DNA of 64,000 nt from Parashewanella tropica (GTDB lineage: Bacteria; Pseudomonadota; Gammaproteobacteria; Enterobacterales; Shewanellaceae): positions 2,467,501 to 2,531,500 of the forward strand of contig NZ_CP037951.1 of the NCBI RefSeq assembly GCF_004358445.1. The letters are read 5' to 3'. The notes under the pieces were generated by a model that was given only the letters and a program-made list of their open reading frames with translations, was not told the origin of the DNA and searched no databases. Of this stretch, positions 7,647-19,400 are shown piece by piece. Position 1 is the stretch's first letter; each line of letters starts with the position of its first letter. The translations under genes and the position numbers were made by a program.

Positions 7647-8063
7647 ATGAAAGCTATATTACTCACAGCATTGCTGACGACAGGTGTATATGCCGATATT
7701 CCAAAATTAACAATTTCTCCCCTAGAGCAAACGACAAGTGTTGGAGGAACGGTGAACGTAAATTGCGATACGCACGGCAGTCCCTTTACTCCGAATTACA
7801 CTATAAACAAGCAAGATTACACTGTGGTAAATTTACCTTTTGGAGTGTATTCCACGGCGACTGGAATACTGTTAAGAGGACCCGCAACCAGTAAGATAGG
7901 TGAGATCGAAGTAGAGTGCTACATCACTTATTACGATCCCAATCAACACAGATTTTTCAGCGAAGTCAGTAATCCAGCATGTATTAAAGTCACCAAAAAA
8001 GGGGAACACAGTCATGAAACTATTACTATTGGCAGCTGTAATAAGCAGTACAGCATTGGCTGA
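7647..8063 (+). CDS. small exported Ig-like protein, family A (copy 4)
   Basis: 138 residues with a signal peptide (MKAILLTALLTTGVYA). Family A pattern: C40 (VNCDTHG), PNYTIN, LPFGV, TGI, C91 (VECYITYYD), SN. After the usual C-terminus (IKVTKKGE) the frame runs on about 14 residues and overlaps the next gene by 50 bases. An ancestral stop may have been lost, since other copies end near that point. Good GAGAGGTAAACATT ribosome site. Confidence 0.72.
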   Translation: MKAILLTALLTTGVYADIPKLTISPLEQTTSVGGTVNVNCDTHGSPFTPNYTINKQDYTVVNLPFGVYSTATGILLRGPATSKIGEIEVECYITYYDPNQHRFFSEVSNPACIKVTKKGEHSHETITIGSCNKQYSIG

Positions 8064-8514
8064 ACCAACCATTCATTCTTTTGAAAATTGGAGAGTTATA
8101 GGCTCTGAACAGGCACAAATAGCAACACCTTCTTCACCAACCAGAGCCAAAATGTTTTTTGGTTGCACAAACGGTACTGACTGTTCACTATCATTTGTTG
8201 ATACCACTAAACCATGTATAGACGGCCATCAACAAACCATGTTGTTAGACTTTCAGGTAATGGATAGTAAGCTTCCTAATTTATTAGGCTTAAACTCGAC
8301 CTGTAAAAATGACTCTTGGATAGATAAGGAACAAAGCGATATCGAGAATTTTGTTTACTACAGTTTCTATTATGACATTTTAAATAATCCTTACTCCGCA
8401 CAACTCAATGTCATTTATTCAAACCGAACTACGTTTGCCAGTTATCCGTTAAAAGGATTATCTAAGGCTGTGCACTCCGTTATAAAACCAGCCAGTAATT
8501 ACAGTTTGTGGTGA
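8014..8514 (+). CDS. small exported four-cysteine protein, family B (copy 2)
   Basis: 166 residues with a signal peptide (MKLLLLAAVISSTALA). Paralogue of the leftward gene at 5372: FGC, DC, PC, TC cysteines, NDSW-DKEQ, and C-terminal VHSVIKPASNY. The ATG is preceded by AAAGGGGAACACAGTC inside the previous gene, so the 50-base overlap is real. Last gene of the rightward array. Function unknown. Confidence 0.72.
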   Translation: MKLLLLAAVISSTALAEPTIHSFENWRVIGSEQAQIATPSSPTRAKMFFGCTNGTDCSLSFVDTTKPCIDGHQQTMLLDFQVMDSKLPNLLGLNSTCKNDSWIDKEQSDIENFVYYSFYYDILNNPYSAQLNVIYSNRTTFASYPLKGLSKAVHSVIKPASNYSLW

Positions 8515-8675
8515 CCACGAAAGTGCTATCTTCTCCGTGATTATCGGCAAGTATAGATTTGACTCAAGTGAGCTCAAAACTGGAGCGTCTTTTAGTGCAT
8601 AATTCTAGACATAATTGATGACAAAAAACTGAATTTGTGTTTTTCTGCTGTTGCCTTAATTAAGTCGGAGAAATT

Positions 8676-9479
8676 ATGAGTACAAAGCATCAAATATTGT
8701 TTTTGTCGCATGGTGGTGGCCCTTTACCACTTTTAGGTGACTCGGCACATGATGAAATGCTCAACAGCTTAAAAAGCATTTCATCAATGTTACGTAAGCC
8801 ATCTGCTATTTTGGTTATAAGTGCACATTGGGAAGAAAAAGTACCGACAATTACAGCCAATGCAGAACCATCAATTATCTATGATTATTATGGATTTCCT
8901 GAGGAAGCTTACAATATTAAATATCCTTGTGGGGGAGAGCCTGCTCTTGCAAAGAAAATCCACGAAAAACTAAATATTTCAGGCATTGATTCTGACCTTG
9001 ATGAGGAAAGAGGTTTTGATCACGGCCTCTATGTTCCACTAAAAATAATGTATCCAGAAGCCGATATTCCCTGTGTTCAGTTATCACTTAAGAATAACTT
9101 AAGCCCGATTGAACACATACGGCTAGGTCAAGCTCTGCAAGATTTGGACTATGGAAATCTTCTTATTGTGGGATCAGGCTTTACCTTTCACAATTTGAAG
9201 GCTTACTTTCAGCGCGATACTACAGAAACAAAAATGCTGAATGAATCTTTTGAGTCTTGGTTATTGGATACATGCTCTAATAAAAATTTCACCGAAGAAG
9301 AGCGAGTCAAGAAGCTATGCGAATGGGAAAAAGCACCGGGAGCTCGCTTTTGCCAGCCTAGAGAAGATCACCTATTGCCTTTGCATGTTTGTTACGGTGT
9401 AGCGAATTCTGCATGTACAGAATCATATACTTTGAAGATCAATAATAAGAAGACAAGTATGTATTTCTGGCAAACTTAG
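8676..9479 (+). CDS. DODA-type extradiol ring-cleavage dioxygenase (YgiD-like)
   Basis: 267 residues of the LigB/DODA class III extradiol dioxygenase family. SHGGGP near residue 11, SAHWE near 50, FDHGLYVPL near 112 and the GSGFTFHN stretch supply the expected metal and active-site histidines. YgiD-type enzymes open the ring of catechols such as L-DOPA; the natural substrate in bacteria is generally unknown. Stands alone, with a good GGAG-type ribosome site and no co-transcribed neighbour. Confidence 0.85.
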   Translation: MSTKHQILFLSHGGGPLPLLGDSAHDEMLNSLKSISSMLRKPSAILVISAHWEEKVPTITANAEPSIIYDYYGFPEEAYNIKYPCGGEPALAKKIHEKLNISGIDSDLDEERGFDHGLYVPLKIMYPEADIPCVQLSLKNNLSPIEHIRLGQALQDLDYGNLLIVGSGFTFHNLKAYFQRDTTETKMLNESFESWLLDTCSNKNFTEEERVKKLCEWEKAPGARFCQPREDHLLPLHVCYGVANSACTESYTLKINNKKTSMYFWQT

Positions 9480-9494
9480 AACTGTAAATAAATC

Positions 9495-9521
9495 AACAAA
9501 AACAGTCGCCAAAGCGACTGT
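9495..9521 (-). terminator. intrinsic terminator for the GLUG lipoprotein gene
   Basis: ACAGTCGC and GCGACTGT pair around a CAAA loop (9502-9521). On the minus strand the stem is followed by TTTTTGTTG, placing the T-run correctly for the leftward gene ending at 9543. Confidence 0.75.
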
Positions 9522-9542
9522 TCAAGACTTATAAGTAACCGT

Positions 9543-11795
9543 CTACATTTGAATATCTTTAGCAACACAGTTGATAACGGGATAATCATTATTGCTTCTC
9601 ATATCCCATATAGCTGTTGTTTCAGAATCTTGAATCATTCCATCTGCATTATCATCACAATACAACATCAGCTTTTGATCACTTGAATAGTGTTGTCCGC
9701 TCACAGGTAACCAGTTTCTAAATGGAGAATCAGTAGTGGTATTGTTTCGATGTAATGGCCCTGGTAAAAATCCGGGAGTTTCTGCCGTAACAGCCTCATT
9801 ACCTTTTAGCTGATTACTCGTGTAGCCAGAGCCTCCAATACTGCGAACAACATAAACATTATTAGAACCCGATTGTACAACTCCATCTCGAGTTGTATTT
9901 CTATCCCAATGACTATTCACAATCTGAGCAGGTATTCCAGTACCAGAGTTTTTCGAAACCAAGCCATGATGAAAACTTCCACCACTGACTTGGCTGCTCC
10001 GAGTTAAGCTATTGATGATAGTTGGCTTCATATCAGCCGTTCCAGACTGTAATCGCCATTGCGCAACCAAACCAGCTGCGGTACTGCTTGCATTCACTTT
10101 AGGATTTGCTGAGTAGCTAGAAATAATTTTAGTTTTAGCCGCTTGCGAACCCACTATACCTCCAACCGTATGGCCATCGCTCACTTCTCCCAAAGCAAAG
10201 CTACTGAGTATCACATTTCCGGGAAGTGACATTTGCCCGTTGATGTTTTTCGATTGCCCAACTTTGAACTCACCAACTAAACCTCCAACAATCCCTGAAC
10301 TACGTCCTTTAACGTTGGCTTTGCTGTAAGATGAAATAATGCTACCACCAGCCATAATACCAACTAAGCCACCAGCACGAGTAGATTCAACACTGCCAGC
10401 ACTATGAGAAAAAGCAATAGTAACCGAAGGCTTAAAGATTTCGGTGTCACTGCAAGGTGTTTTAGAGCAAAACTCGAATAAGTAGTATGATGGACGAACT
10501 TCACCAATTAAAGCTCCTGCGGCTCCCGTCTGGCTTGCCACTTTTCCATTAACAGAAACATTTTTAATTTGAGTAAATCCAGATATTGAACCTTGATTTG
10601 GTGATGCTATGTAACCTACGACTCCTCCTACATAACGTGCCCTGATAGCGCTATCATTTGGATCGATAAAACCATTGATATTAACAGCGTCTAAGGTTAA
10701 GTTTCGAATGTTAGCGTTTCTTGAGAAACCAAATAGTCCTAAAGCATGTTCTGATCTATTGATGTATAAATTGGAAATTTTAAAATTATTTCCCTCGAAT
10801 ATCCCATCAAACATATTGCTTGGGTATTTATTTCCAATAGGTTGCCAGCCACCATTTAGGTCGCCACCTTCGGCATATTTTGTACCTGAAAAATCAAGGC
10901 TTTTGGTTAATTCATAGCCATTACAGCCTGATGCAACACACCCATCACTCTTGTTCTCGGTACCATCGTGATAACCTGTACCATTGAGGTTATTCCGAAT
11001 ATTATTGAGCATCTCGACTGAAGAAATCTCAATCAATCCATCGTTATCGTCGTCCACATCAATAGAGTCAATAACACCGTCTTTATCTTGATCTGGCGGA
11101 ATAGGAAGAGTGGTCGCTTGTGCAGTTTTACCGCTACTCGCAATATCACCTGCACCTAGAGAACATAAACGGATGTTGTAACTAACATTGCCCTCTAAAT
11201 TATCGAGCTTATACTCTTGAATGTTATGCGCTAATTTCAGGCTTTGTCCTGCACTGCAACCGACAGGAATCTCGCTATCTTTGGCATAGGCTAACTTTAA
11301 TGAAAGATAACGATCAGCACTAGGTTTGTCCCAAGATAGATTGATAAAACCTTCTCCTGCATTTGCCTGCAAGTTAGAAACATCTTCAATGCTAACTTTT
11401 AAAGCCGTTAAATTAGCAGTAATACCAGTAGAGACATTTTCACCATCAGATGTGCAGATGCGGAAACTGTATTCCTTCCCAGGTATTAAGGAGGTGAATG
11501 TATGCTGAGTGTTCTTATCTAATCGAGCAAAAGCATCTCCTTTACTTTGCTCGCATGTATCTGGGGCTAACTTCCCATCTTTTCGGTTTATATGAATTTG
11601 TTTAACTTTATCGTCGCTTGGTATATCCCAATTTAGCTTAATATTATTTCCATCAACTATCGCAGAGGCTTTAGCAACTTCCGATAGCTTAGCCCCTGTT
11701 GGAGTTGAGTTTGATTTGTCAGATCCTCCCCCTCCTCCACAAGCCGCCAATGTTGGAATCAACATTAATGATAAATACTTTTTTTCAAAACCCAT
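9543..11795 (-). CDS. surface lipoprotein with FN3-like domains and GLUG repeats
   Basis: 750 residues from ATG 11795, chosen because AGAGGT precedes it and it starts a clean lipoprotein signal (lipobox LAAC, then GGGGGS). A further upstream in-frame start would add an implausible 26 residues. Two fibronectin-III-like segments cover roughly residues 40-230. A short calcium-binding acidic repeat follows (DQDKDGVIDSIDVDDDNDG), then several GLUG-type repeats (GGVVGYI, GGLVGIM, GGLVGEF, GGIVGS) to about residue 640. Such proteins sit on the outer membrane and often act in adhesion. Role inferred from family only. Confidence 0.8.
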   Translation of the reverse strand: MGFEKKYLSLMLIPTLAACGGGGGSDKSNSTPTGAKLSEVAKASAIVDGNNIKLNWDIPSDDKVKQIHINRKDGKLAPDTCEQSKGDAFARLDKNTQHTFTSLIPGKEYSFRICTSDGENVSTGITANLTALKVSIEDVSNLQANAGEGFINLSWDKPSADRYLSLKLAYAKDSEIPVGCSAGQSLKLAHNIQEYKLDNLEGNVSYNIRLCSLGAGDIASSGKTAQATTLPIPPDQDKDGVIDSIDVDDDNDGLIEISSVEMLNNIRNNLNGTGYHDGTENKSDGCVASGCNGYELTKSLDFSGTKYAEGGDLNGGWQPIGNKYPSNMFDGIFEGNNFKISNLYINRSEHALGLFGFSRNANIRNLTLDAVNINGFIDPNDSAIRARYVGGVVGYIASPNQGSISGFTQIKNVSVNGKVASQTGAAGALIGEVRPSYYLFEFCSKTPCSDTEIFKPSVTIAFSHSAGSVESTRAGGLVGIMAGGSIISSYSKANVKGRSSGIVGGLVGEFKVGQSKNINGQMSLPGNVILSSFALGEVSDGHTVGGIVGSQAAKTKIISSYSANPKVNASSTAAGLVAQWRLQSGTADMKPTIINSLTRSSQVSGGSFHHGLVSKNSGTGIPAQIVNSHWDRNTTRDGVVQSGSNNVYVVRSIGGSGYTSNQLKGNEAVTAETPGFLPGPLHRNNTTTDSPFRNWLPVSGQHYSSDQKLMLYCDDNADGMIQDSETTAIWDMRSNNDYPVINCVAKDIQM

Positions 11796-12025
11796 TGTTA
11801 ACCTCTGTCCATGAAAACATAAAAGCCAGCACATAAATGAGCTGGCTAGATATAGTTTACATAAAATTAACAATGTAAAAATTAACAGTCTTAATTTTTA
11901 AGGAATAAAACGTAATGGTTTCAGGATCATGTCGGGTTATTATGAATGACATACTAAAAATGGCTGAAAAACAGTCAAAAAACTACCTTTTAGCTATATA
12001 TTGACTTGATTCTAAAAAGAAAAAC

Positions 12026-12562
12026 TTATCTTTTATCAAGATTCTCTTTCAAATTATTCAAGCCTTGCTGTAAGTCGTTACCAATTTGAGTTTCAAAATC
12101 AATGAACAGGAACATGATATTCATTGGATAATCTAAATGCCCTTTGAATCCCCAGCTGACTTTAGTGCTATTATCACCACTTTGAGATGTTGTCATATAA
12201 GCGGGTGATGTTGCTACGAATGGTTTAATAAATCTTAATTCGAACTCAATACGCTTATTAGGCGTAATGCTTGTTATTTCTTGTTCGCCTACACCTACAT
12301 CGGGGTTGTCACTTTCCCATTTTGAGACAAACCCAACAGTGCCATCTACCCCTGAATAAGAGCGTTTAATGTTTGGGTCTAGCATTCCCCATGTTGCATA
12401 ATTATTTTGGTTTTGCAGTAATTTCACATACGAGAACACTTTGCTGACAGGTTTATTGATAACCACACTACGTTCGACTTCATAATGTGTTTTGATAAAT
12501 AAAGCGGCGATGAATGGAATAGCAATGACAATTAGAATCCCGATTGATATTTTTTTTAGCAT
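12026..12562 (-). CDS. SRPBCC-family protein with N-terminal membrane anchor
   Basis: 178 residues. One hydrophobic helix (residues 4-24) is followed by a START/Bet v1-like SRPBCC fold: RSVVINKPVSKVFSYV at the start, YATWGMLDP, an ISxTPNxRIEF-type strand, and a C-terminal helix. These domains bind hydrophobic ligands, but nothing here names one. Divergent from the DUF1223 gene, with a 140-bp spacer between them. Confidence 0.75.
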   Translation of the reverse strand: MLKKISIGILIVIAIPFIAALFIKTHYEVERSVVINKPVSKVFSYVKLLQNQNNYATWGMLDPNIKRSYSGVDGTVGFVSKWESDNPDVGVGEQEITSITPNKRIEFELRFIKPFVATSPAYMTTSQSGDNSTKVSWGFKGHLDYPMNIMFLFIDFETQIGNDLQQGLNNLKENLDKR

Positions 12563-12702
12563 TTTTTTATCCTTTATCGGTAGATTATGGTTGTGTATAA
12601 GGTACAGAATATCGGATTTTGTGCAAGCGGGTATTTTGACAATGAAATTTCTTATCTCCCCTTCAGGTCTGTTGATGTGTATGTCAATAAAAGAGAAGAA
12701 TT

Positions 12703-13467
12703 ATGAAGTGGATAATATTTGCAGGACTTCTTGGTTTTAGTGGCTTTATACACAGCCAGACACTAGAGAGTTTCTCTAAAGAAAGTAGTGCTGAGTCCCC
12801 TGTATTCATGGAGCTATACACATCCCAAGGTTGTAATAGTTGCCCACCAGCTGAAACTTGGATCTCCTCTTTTGTCGACAACAAGCAATTATGGCAGCGC
12901 TACTTCCCTATCGCCTTTCATGTCACCTATTGGAATTATCTAGGTTGGAAAGATCCTTTTTCGCAACGCCAATTTAGTAAACGTCAATATAAGCATTTAA
13001 ATGCTCTGAACATTAGACAAGTCTACACCCCTGAGTTTGTGGTTAATGGTCATGAATGGCGTGGTTGGTTCGAGAGAAACGTAAAGCAAATAACAGAATT
13101 ACCTAGCAAAGACGTTGGGAAATTAAAGGTTGAGATTAGCCGAAGTAACCTTAAAGCCCAATTTAAACCATCTGATAAAAATGGGCTTAACTCTCAGGAT
13201 TACAAGCTCTATGTATCATTGATTGGAAGTGGCTATCACACTCCAATCACACGAGGAGAAAATCGCAATAAGACGCTTCAGCAAGACTTTGTCGCATTAA
13301 CACTCAGTGGCTTTAACCTCAATAATAACTTCAGTGTCAGTGAAGCCTTGCCTGCTATACCCAAATCATCAAAGCAAGCGCCTAAATTAGCTTGGGTTGT
13401 ATGGGTTGAATACAAAGGAAAGGCCATCCAGGCCGTTGGCGATTGGCTCAGCACTCCTTATCTATAG
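12703..13467 (+). CDS. DUF1223 exported thioredoxin-like protein
   Basis: 254 residues with a signal peptide ending near residue 19. The motif [15 protein letters not shown] (residues ~35-50) holds a C-x2-C of the thioredoxin-like DUF1223 family, followed by [14 protein letters not shown] and YTPEFVVNG, which are typical of the family. Probably periplasmic; redox function is inferred. The 3' end overlaps the convergent phosphomannomutase gene by 20 bases. Confidence 0.85.
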   Translation: MKWIIFAGLLGFSGFIHSQTLESFSKESSAESPVFMELYTSQGCNSCPPAETWISSFVDNKQLWQRYFPIAFHVTYWNYLGWKDPFSQRQFSKRQYKHLNALNIRQVYTPEFVVNGHEWRGWFERNVKQITELPSKDVGKLKVEISRSNLKAQFKPSDKNGLNSQDYKLYVSLIGSGYHTPITRGENRNKTLQQDFVALTLSGFNLNNNFSVSEALPAIPKSSKQAPKLAWVVWVEYKGKAIQAVGDWLSTPYL

Positions 13468-14854
13468 AAAATTGAGTAAGGAAACTCAGTAATTCTTTTG
13501 TCTTTTCTTGCATTAAGCGCTTATCAGCCCTTGATTCAAGATTTAGACGAACCAGTGGCTCTGTATTGGAGCATCGCAGGTTAAATCGCCATTGTTTTCC
13601 CGAATCAGCAAAAGTCATAGAAATACCGTCAGTGTTATCGACCTCAATAGCTTGCGAACCAAATTCAGCTAATACTGATCGCTTTGCTAATTCAGGATCT
13701 ATGATTTTTAAATTGATTTCACCTGAAGATGGATAATGGGAGATCCGTTCAGAAACCATCTCTGATAATGGCTGTTCTTTGATCGATAATAACTCTGCAA
13801 CCAGTAACCAAGGGATCATACCGGAATCACAATAGTGGAAATCCCTAAAGTAGTGATGGGCTGACATTTCTCCACCGTATATTGCGTTTTCGGCTCGCAT
13901 TCGCTCTTTAATAAAAGCGTGACCCGTTTGACTCATGATCGGCTGACCACCAGCATTTTTTACAATATCTTGGGTATTCCAAATAAGCCTTGGATCGTGA
14001 ATGATTGGCTCGCCACTGCTTTTCTGTAAAAACATTTCAGCTAGAAGTCCGACGATATAATACCCTTCAATAAACTGCCCTGTTTCGTCAAATAAAAAAC
14101 AACGATCAAAATCACCATCCCATGCAATGCCAAAGTCTGCCTTGTGAGCCAAAACAGCATCAATCGTAACTTGACGATTCTCGATTAATATCGGGTTGGG
14201 AATACCATTTGGAAAGGTTTCATCTGGCTCATGAAATACTTTGATAAACTCAATTGGCACATCAAGCCTTTCAAATTGACCTTCAAGGGCATCTATCACA
14301 TGACCTGCTGCACCATTACCAGAGTTAACAACCAGCTTTAGTGGTCTTAGTTTAGATACATCGATATAGCTCAGAAGGTGCTGTACATAAGGAGCTAAAA
14401 TAGATTGAACTTGGTAAGAGCCCAAACAAGCATCTTCCGTGATTTCATCTTTCCATGGTTTAGTTTCTGCGAGTGATTTGATGGCTAATAATTCAGTACC
14501 GCCAGACAAAGGAATACTTTGCTCACGTACTAACTTCATCCCGTTGTAGTCGATAGGATTATGAGAGGCGGTCACCATAATACCGCCGCCAGCATTAAGG
14601 TGGGGAACTGCAAAGTAAATTTCTTCAGTACCGACCAGCCCAATATCAATGGTATCGACGCCTTCAGCTTGTAAACCTTGGCTTAATGCCAACTTTAATG
14701 ATTCACTCGTCGCCCTCGCATCTCCGCCAATTACGACTGATTTCGGTTTAATCACTCTCGCATAAGCTCTACCAATATCGTAGGCGATGTTTTCATTCAA
14801 TTCTGTACCTAATCGACCACGAATATCATAACTTTTAAAGCAGGTTAATGGCAT
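13448..14854 (-). CDS. manB: phosphomannomutase (phosphoglucomutase family)
   Basis: 468 residues of the alpha-D-phosphohexomutase family: catalytic serine loop [13 protein letters not shown] (~100), metal loop DGDFDRC (~240), sugar-binding [10 protein letters not shown] (~320), and a C-terminal phosphate loop [10 protein letters not shown]. It converts mannose-6-P to mannose-1-P. Three bases downstream of the manC homologue, so the pair makes GDP-mannose for surface polysaccharide. No polysaccharide polymerase genes are in the window. Confidence 0.9.
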   Translation of the reverse strand: MPLTCFKSYDIRGRLGTELNENIAYDIGRAYARVIKPKSVVIGGDARATSESLKLALSQGLQAEGVDTIDIGLVGTEEIYFAVPHLNAGGGIMVTASHNPIDYNGMKLVREQSIPLSGGTELLAIKSLAETKPWKDEITEDACLGSYQVQSILAPYVQHLLSYIDVSKLRPLKLVVNSGNGAAGHVIDALEGQFERLDVPIEFIKVFHEPDETFPNGIPNPILIENRQVTIDAVLAHKADFGIAWDGDFDRCFLFDETGQFIEGYYIVGLLAEMFLQKSSGEPIIHDPRLIWNTQDIVKNAGGQPIMSQTGHAFIKERMRAENAIYGGEMSAHHYFRDFHYCDSGMIPWLLVAELLSIKEQPLSEMVSERISHYPSSGEINLKIIDPELAKRSVLAEFGSQAIEVDNTDGISMTFADSGKQWRFNLRCSNTEPLVRLNLESRADKRLMQEKTKELLSFLTQFSIDKEC

Positions 14855-14857
14855 GTT

Positions 14858-16264
14858 TTAAGCTCTTCCGTAATCATCTTTGTAACGAACAATATCATCT
14901 TCACCTAGATAAGAACCTGACTGTACTTCTATCAATTCAAGATTTACTAAACCTGGGTTTTCTAAAGCGTGAACACTTCCTACTGGGATATAAGTAGATT
15001 GATTTTCTGTAAGCAAAATCTCTTTATCGTCTTTCGTCACCTTAGCCGTACCTTTTACCACGACCCAATGCTCAGCTCTATGGTGATGCATCTGTAACGA
15101 TAGTTTCGCCCCTGGTTTTACCGTAATCCGCTTAACTTGAAAACGATCACCAGCATCAATACAGTCATACTTGCCCCAAGGTCGGTATACTTCGCGGTTA
15201 TGTTTAGTTTCTTTACGACCTTGAGCATCTAACTCTGCAACAATTTGTTTAACCTGTTGTACGTCGCTTCGCTTAGAGACTAACACCGCATCTTTAGTAT
15301 CCACTATTACCACATCGTCTAAGCCGATGGTAGCCACCAACCTATCATTGGAAGAAATCAGTGAATTATTGGTATTAAGTGTTAAAACATCGCCTTTACA
15401 TACATTTCCACGTTCATCTTTAGCTTCGATGTCCCAAAGCGATGACCAACTACCTACGTCACTCCATTGAGCATCCAATGGCACAACTACCGCAGCTTTA
15501 GTGTTTTCCATCACCGCATAATCAATGGATTCATCAGGGCAAGACTCAAAAATGTCACTGTCGTATCGATAAAAATCAATATCGGATTTTTGGGTTTCAA
15601 ATGCGGCTTTACATACTTTGTAGATATCAGGTCGGTAAGATTCTAATTCATTTAGGTAAACACTGGCTTTAAACATAAACATGCCACTATTCCAGTGATA
15701 TTGTTTACTTTCAAAGTATAATTTTGCCGTTTCTAAGTCAGGCTTTTCTACAAAATGTGCCACTTCAAAACCTTTCTCGACAGCCTGACCCAGCTTGATA
15801 TAACCAAAGCCGGTTTCTGCTTTTGTGGGGACAACACCAAAGGTCACTAAATTGCCCTGCTCAGCTAAATGGTTTGCTTTTTCTACAGCAGACACAAATG
15901 CTGGCTCATTTTTAATAATGTGATCCGACGCCAAAATGAGCAAAACAGGGTCTTCGCCAAAATCGAGAGCATGGAATGCAGCTAAGGCTACTGCGGGAGC
16001 AGTATTTCTACCATAAGGCTCTAGTATAATATCGGCTTGAGAAGAAGAGGCCCTGAGCTGCTCAGCAACGATAAATCGATGTTGTGAATTACAAATAATG
16101 GTGGGCGTTTGATGAGGAATTGAAGCCAATCGATTGAGTGTGGATTGCATCAAAGTGGTTTCACCGTCTAGCGATAAAAACTGCTTTGGAAAAAACTGGC
16201 GTGAAAGCGGCCAAAGTCGAGTGCCTGAACCTCCAGCCATTATTATCGGTCGAATATTAGCCAT
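14858..16264 (-). CDS. manC: mannose-1-phosphate guanylyltransferase / mannose-6-phosphate isomerase
   Basis: 468 residues from ATG 16264 (a GTG at 16276 is in frame but lacks a ribosome site). The N-terminal nucleotidyltransferase domain shows [14 protein letters not shown] and the FVEKP motif. The C-terminal type II isomerase cupin shows RPWGKYD and [10 protein letters not shown]. Bifunctional enzymes of this kind isomerise fructose-6-P and make GDP-mannose. First gene of a two-gene operon with manB. Confidence 0.92.
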   Translation of the reverse strand: MANIRPIIMAGGSGTRLWPLSRQFFPKQFLSLDGETTLMQSTLNRLASIPHQTPTIICNSQHRFIVAEQLRASSSQADIILEPYGRNTAPAVALAAFHALDFGEDPVLLILASDHIIKNEPAFVSAVEKANHLAEQGNLVTFGVVPTKAETGFGYIKLGQAVEKGFEVAHFVEKPDLETAKLYFESKQYHWNSGMFMFKASVYLNELESYRPDIYKVCKAAFETQKSDIDFYRYDSDIFESCPDESIDYAVMENTKAAVVVPLDAQWSDVGSWSSLWDIEAKDERGNVCKGDVLTLNTNNSLISSNDRLVATIGLDDVVIVDTKDAVLVSKRSDVQQVKQIVAELDAQGRKETKHNREVYRPWGKYDCIDAGDRFQVKRITVKPGAKLSLQMHHHRAEHWVVVKGTAKVTKDDKEILLTENQSTYIPVGSVHALENPGLVNLELIEVQSGSYLGEDDIVRYKDDYGRA

Positions 16265-16353
16265 CCCATGTCTCACTGTAATTTACAAAAATGTAACTTA
16301 TAAAAAAGACACGTAAGTGATAGGTTTTATTTCAACTAAGGTAAAGAAAGAAT

Positions 16354-16390
16354 AAAAAAAGCCCTGTACATTTGCATGTTCTGGGCTTTT
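16354..16390 (-). terminator. intrinsic terminator for the RND efflux operon
   Basis: AAAAGCCC (16357-16364) pairs with GGGCTTTT (16383-16390), with inner pairing around TTGC. On the minus strand the stem runs into seven T residues, directly after the stop of the RND permease. Confidence 0.85.
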
Positions 16391-16414
16391 CGAATATTGA
16401 CTAACTATTTAAGA

Positions 16415-19400
16415 TTAAACAGCTTCTTCCTCAGAAGTGTCACTTGGAATGACAAAGTACAAACACGGTACGATGAACAGTGCCAAGATGGTAGATAGCG
16501 TCAAACCACTGATGATTGCCCAAGAAAGCGGTAACCACATTTTTTGACCAATTGCCAATGTAACCATACCTGCAACAGTGGTTAGCGATGTAGTTAAAAT
16601 TGGACGTAATCTATCTGCGGCGCCTCTTGCTGACGCTTCAAGTGCAGACATACCGTTTTTACGATAAGTATTCATGGTATCAATCATTACAATTGAGTTG
16701 TTCACCACGATACCAATCAAAGCAATGATCCCCACCATCGCCATAAACGAGAACGGCATACTCAGCAAATAGAAACCAAAGAAAGTACCTGTTAATGCCA
16801 GTGGAATAGCCGCCATTACAATACCCGGCTGCTTAAAGCTATCAAACTGAAGCACAAGTAGCGCAAATACTAAGAACAACGCAAGCACCAACATTACACC
16901 GGCAGATCCAAACACCTCTTTAGAGCTTTCTGCTTCACCACCAAAACGGAATTTATATCCTTGTGGCCAAGACTTCATTTGCTTTTGTAGCATCGGCTCT
17001 AAATCGGCATTAATTTCGCTGGCCGTTCTGTTATCGGTATCGGCAAGAACGGTAACGGTACGTTTACTGTCTTTATGCAAAATTGCAGTGGCTGATTCTC
17101 TTAGCTCAATATTGATAAGCTCAGATAACGGTACGCTACGACCATCAGGCAAGGTAATATTAAGCAAGTTAGTTTCATAAAGACTTGTTGGTCCACCAAT
17201 TTCACCATTACGACTTGGCCATGAGTAACCCATAAAGATATCAATATCTTCTTTAATGCCACCCAATACGAATTTACCTACCTTGTCGCTAGTCATTAAC
17301 AAGCGAGTCTGGTTAGCTAAATCTTCAAGGCTAATACCGTAAAAGTTTAAGGCTTCCATTTTCGGCGTTGCTTTAAACTCAATGTTTGGTAAGCCTAAGT
17401 TATGACGAACGTTCGTTGCACCTTTGATGGATTTCAAATCGTCAATGACTTGATTGGCGATGGTTCTAAGCTGCGCCATATCATCGCCTTCGATTTGGAT
17501 CTGTACTGGCGATTCTGAGCCTGCACCACCTAACTCAGGTGTAATTAATACTTTGCCACCAGGGCATGAATCAATCGCACTATCAATTGCTTTACTGATT
17601 TCAGGCACATATTGATAAGCTAGTTTTTCTCGGTCACTCTTAGGTACAAAAATCGTGGTAAATCCAACAAAACCCAGTGATTTAGAAGGCAATAACTGAT
17701 CCGATGGAGAAGTCATACTAAACTGACTTTTCTGACCTACGTTTTCAGTGACGCTTTCAAAGTAAGGTTGCTGTCTCAGTTTATCACCGACAGCAGTGGC
17801 ACATTGTTGAGCTTCTAGCAAAGAAGTCGTTGGTGCCATTTCAACTAAAATACCCATATTGCGACCATCGGCTTTTGGCATCATTTCCGAAGGTAAGGTA
17901 CTCAACGCCATTAAACTCGCCACGAAAGCAGTAACCGCAATGCCTATCCAAGTTAATGCCACTTTTTTAGAACTTAAAAAGCGTTTCTCTAATAAATTAG
18001 CTAACTTATCGCTGTATGTTTCAGTGATTTTATCGACTTTGGTTTTTTGAAGCTTAGTGCCCGCTTTAGGTAGTAGGTATTTAGATAATGGTACGCAAAG
18101 TAGCAATGCAACAATATAAGAGGCAATCAAACAGGCGATAGCCGTCATCGGCATTGAGCGAATGAACTTACCCACCATACCTGAAATACCCAGCAATGGA
18201 GCCATTGCCAAAATGGTCGTCAACTGTCCCGTTAATGCCGGTATCCCGTAAGTTTTTACGGTTGCAAGGGCTGATTGACCAAAGTTCTTGCCCTTAACGA
18301 ACATATTATCGTGCATGCCTTCCATCATCATGATGAATACATCCACAAGCAAGCCAAGTGCGATAACCATACCAATGATCACGATCTGGTTAAGAGAGTA
18401 ACCAAATCCAGCAATTATGATTAAGCCACCAGCGAAAGAAATCGGAATGGCAAGACCTGCAATTAACGCTTCACGCCAAGTTAAGCTGATCAAAAGCACG
18501 ACAAATACAGCAATCACTGATTGCCAACCATTGTTGAATACATTCATCAAATCACGATGAATATTGGTAGATTCATCAACAACAATTGAAGCATCAACGC
18601 CTTTTGGCCATTCAGGGCTCGCTTTTAAATCATCAAGAACTTGTTTAGTGTTATCGATAATTTCAATTGCATCTGTTCCCGGCTGCTTAGTGATTGAAAC
18701 ACCAACGGCACGAGTGAAGTCTTTACCACCTGAACTAAAGAAAGTACGCGTACGCTCTTCTGCGGCTGTTCTTTTAACTTCAGCCACTTCTTTTAACAGG
18801 ACGACACGATTTTGCTCAAAACGCTTAATTGGGAGATTTTGTAATTGCTCGACACTTCTAAAGCGTCCTGCAATTCGGAACGTCGCACCAATTTGTTCAC
18901 CGTCAAAGCGTCCCCAAGGCATATCCAAGTTAGCCGCTTGTAGTGCATTGCGAACATCGACAGGAGAAATACCAAGCGCATTCAGGCGTGAGCCAATCAA
19001 ACGAACCATGACGATGTCATCACGGTCACCGGTAATTTCTGTTTTATTTACACCAGAAACACGTTCAAACTGATGCTTAATGGTTTTCGCTAAACTGGTT
19101 AACTCCGAAAGAGGTTTGTCGCCATGCAAGCGAATACTAAAGATAGGCTTATCACTAACACTCGCTTGAACGACTTTAGGTTTATCAGCCGCTTTGGGTA
19201 AGTCACCTTCAGCAGCACTTACCTTGCCACGCAAGCGTGTCATGGCATCTTTAGCATCAACATTGGATTTAAACTCAACATTGATTACTGAATAGCCCGT
19301 AAAGGAACCACTCTGAATGGTTTTTAAGCCTTTAAGGGTTTTGAGTTCTTTCTCAAGCTTATTCGTAACCGTTTGTTCAATACTTTGCGCATCACCACCA

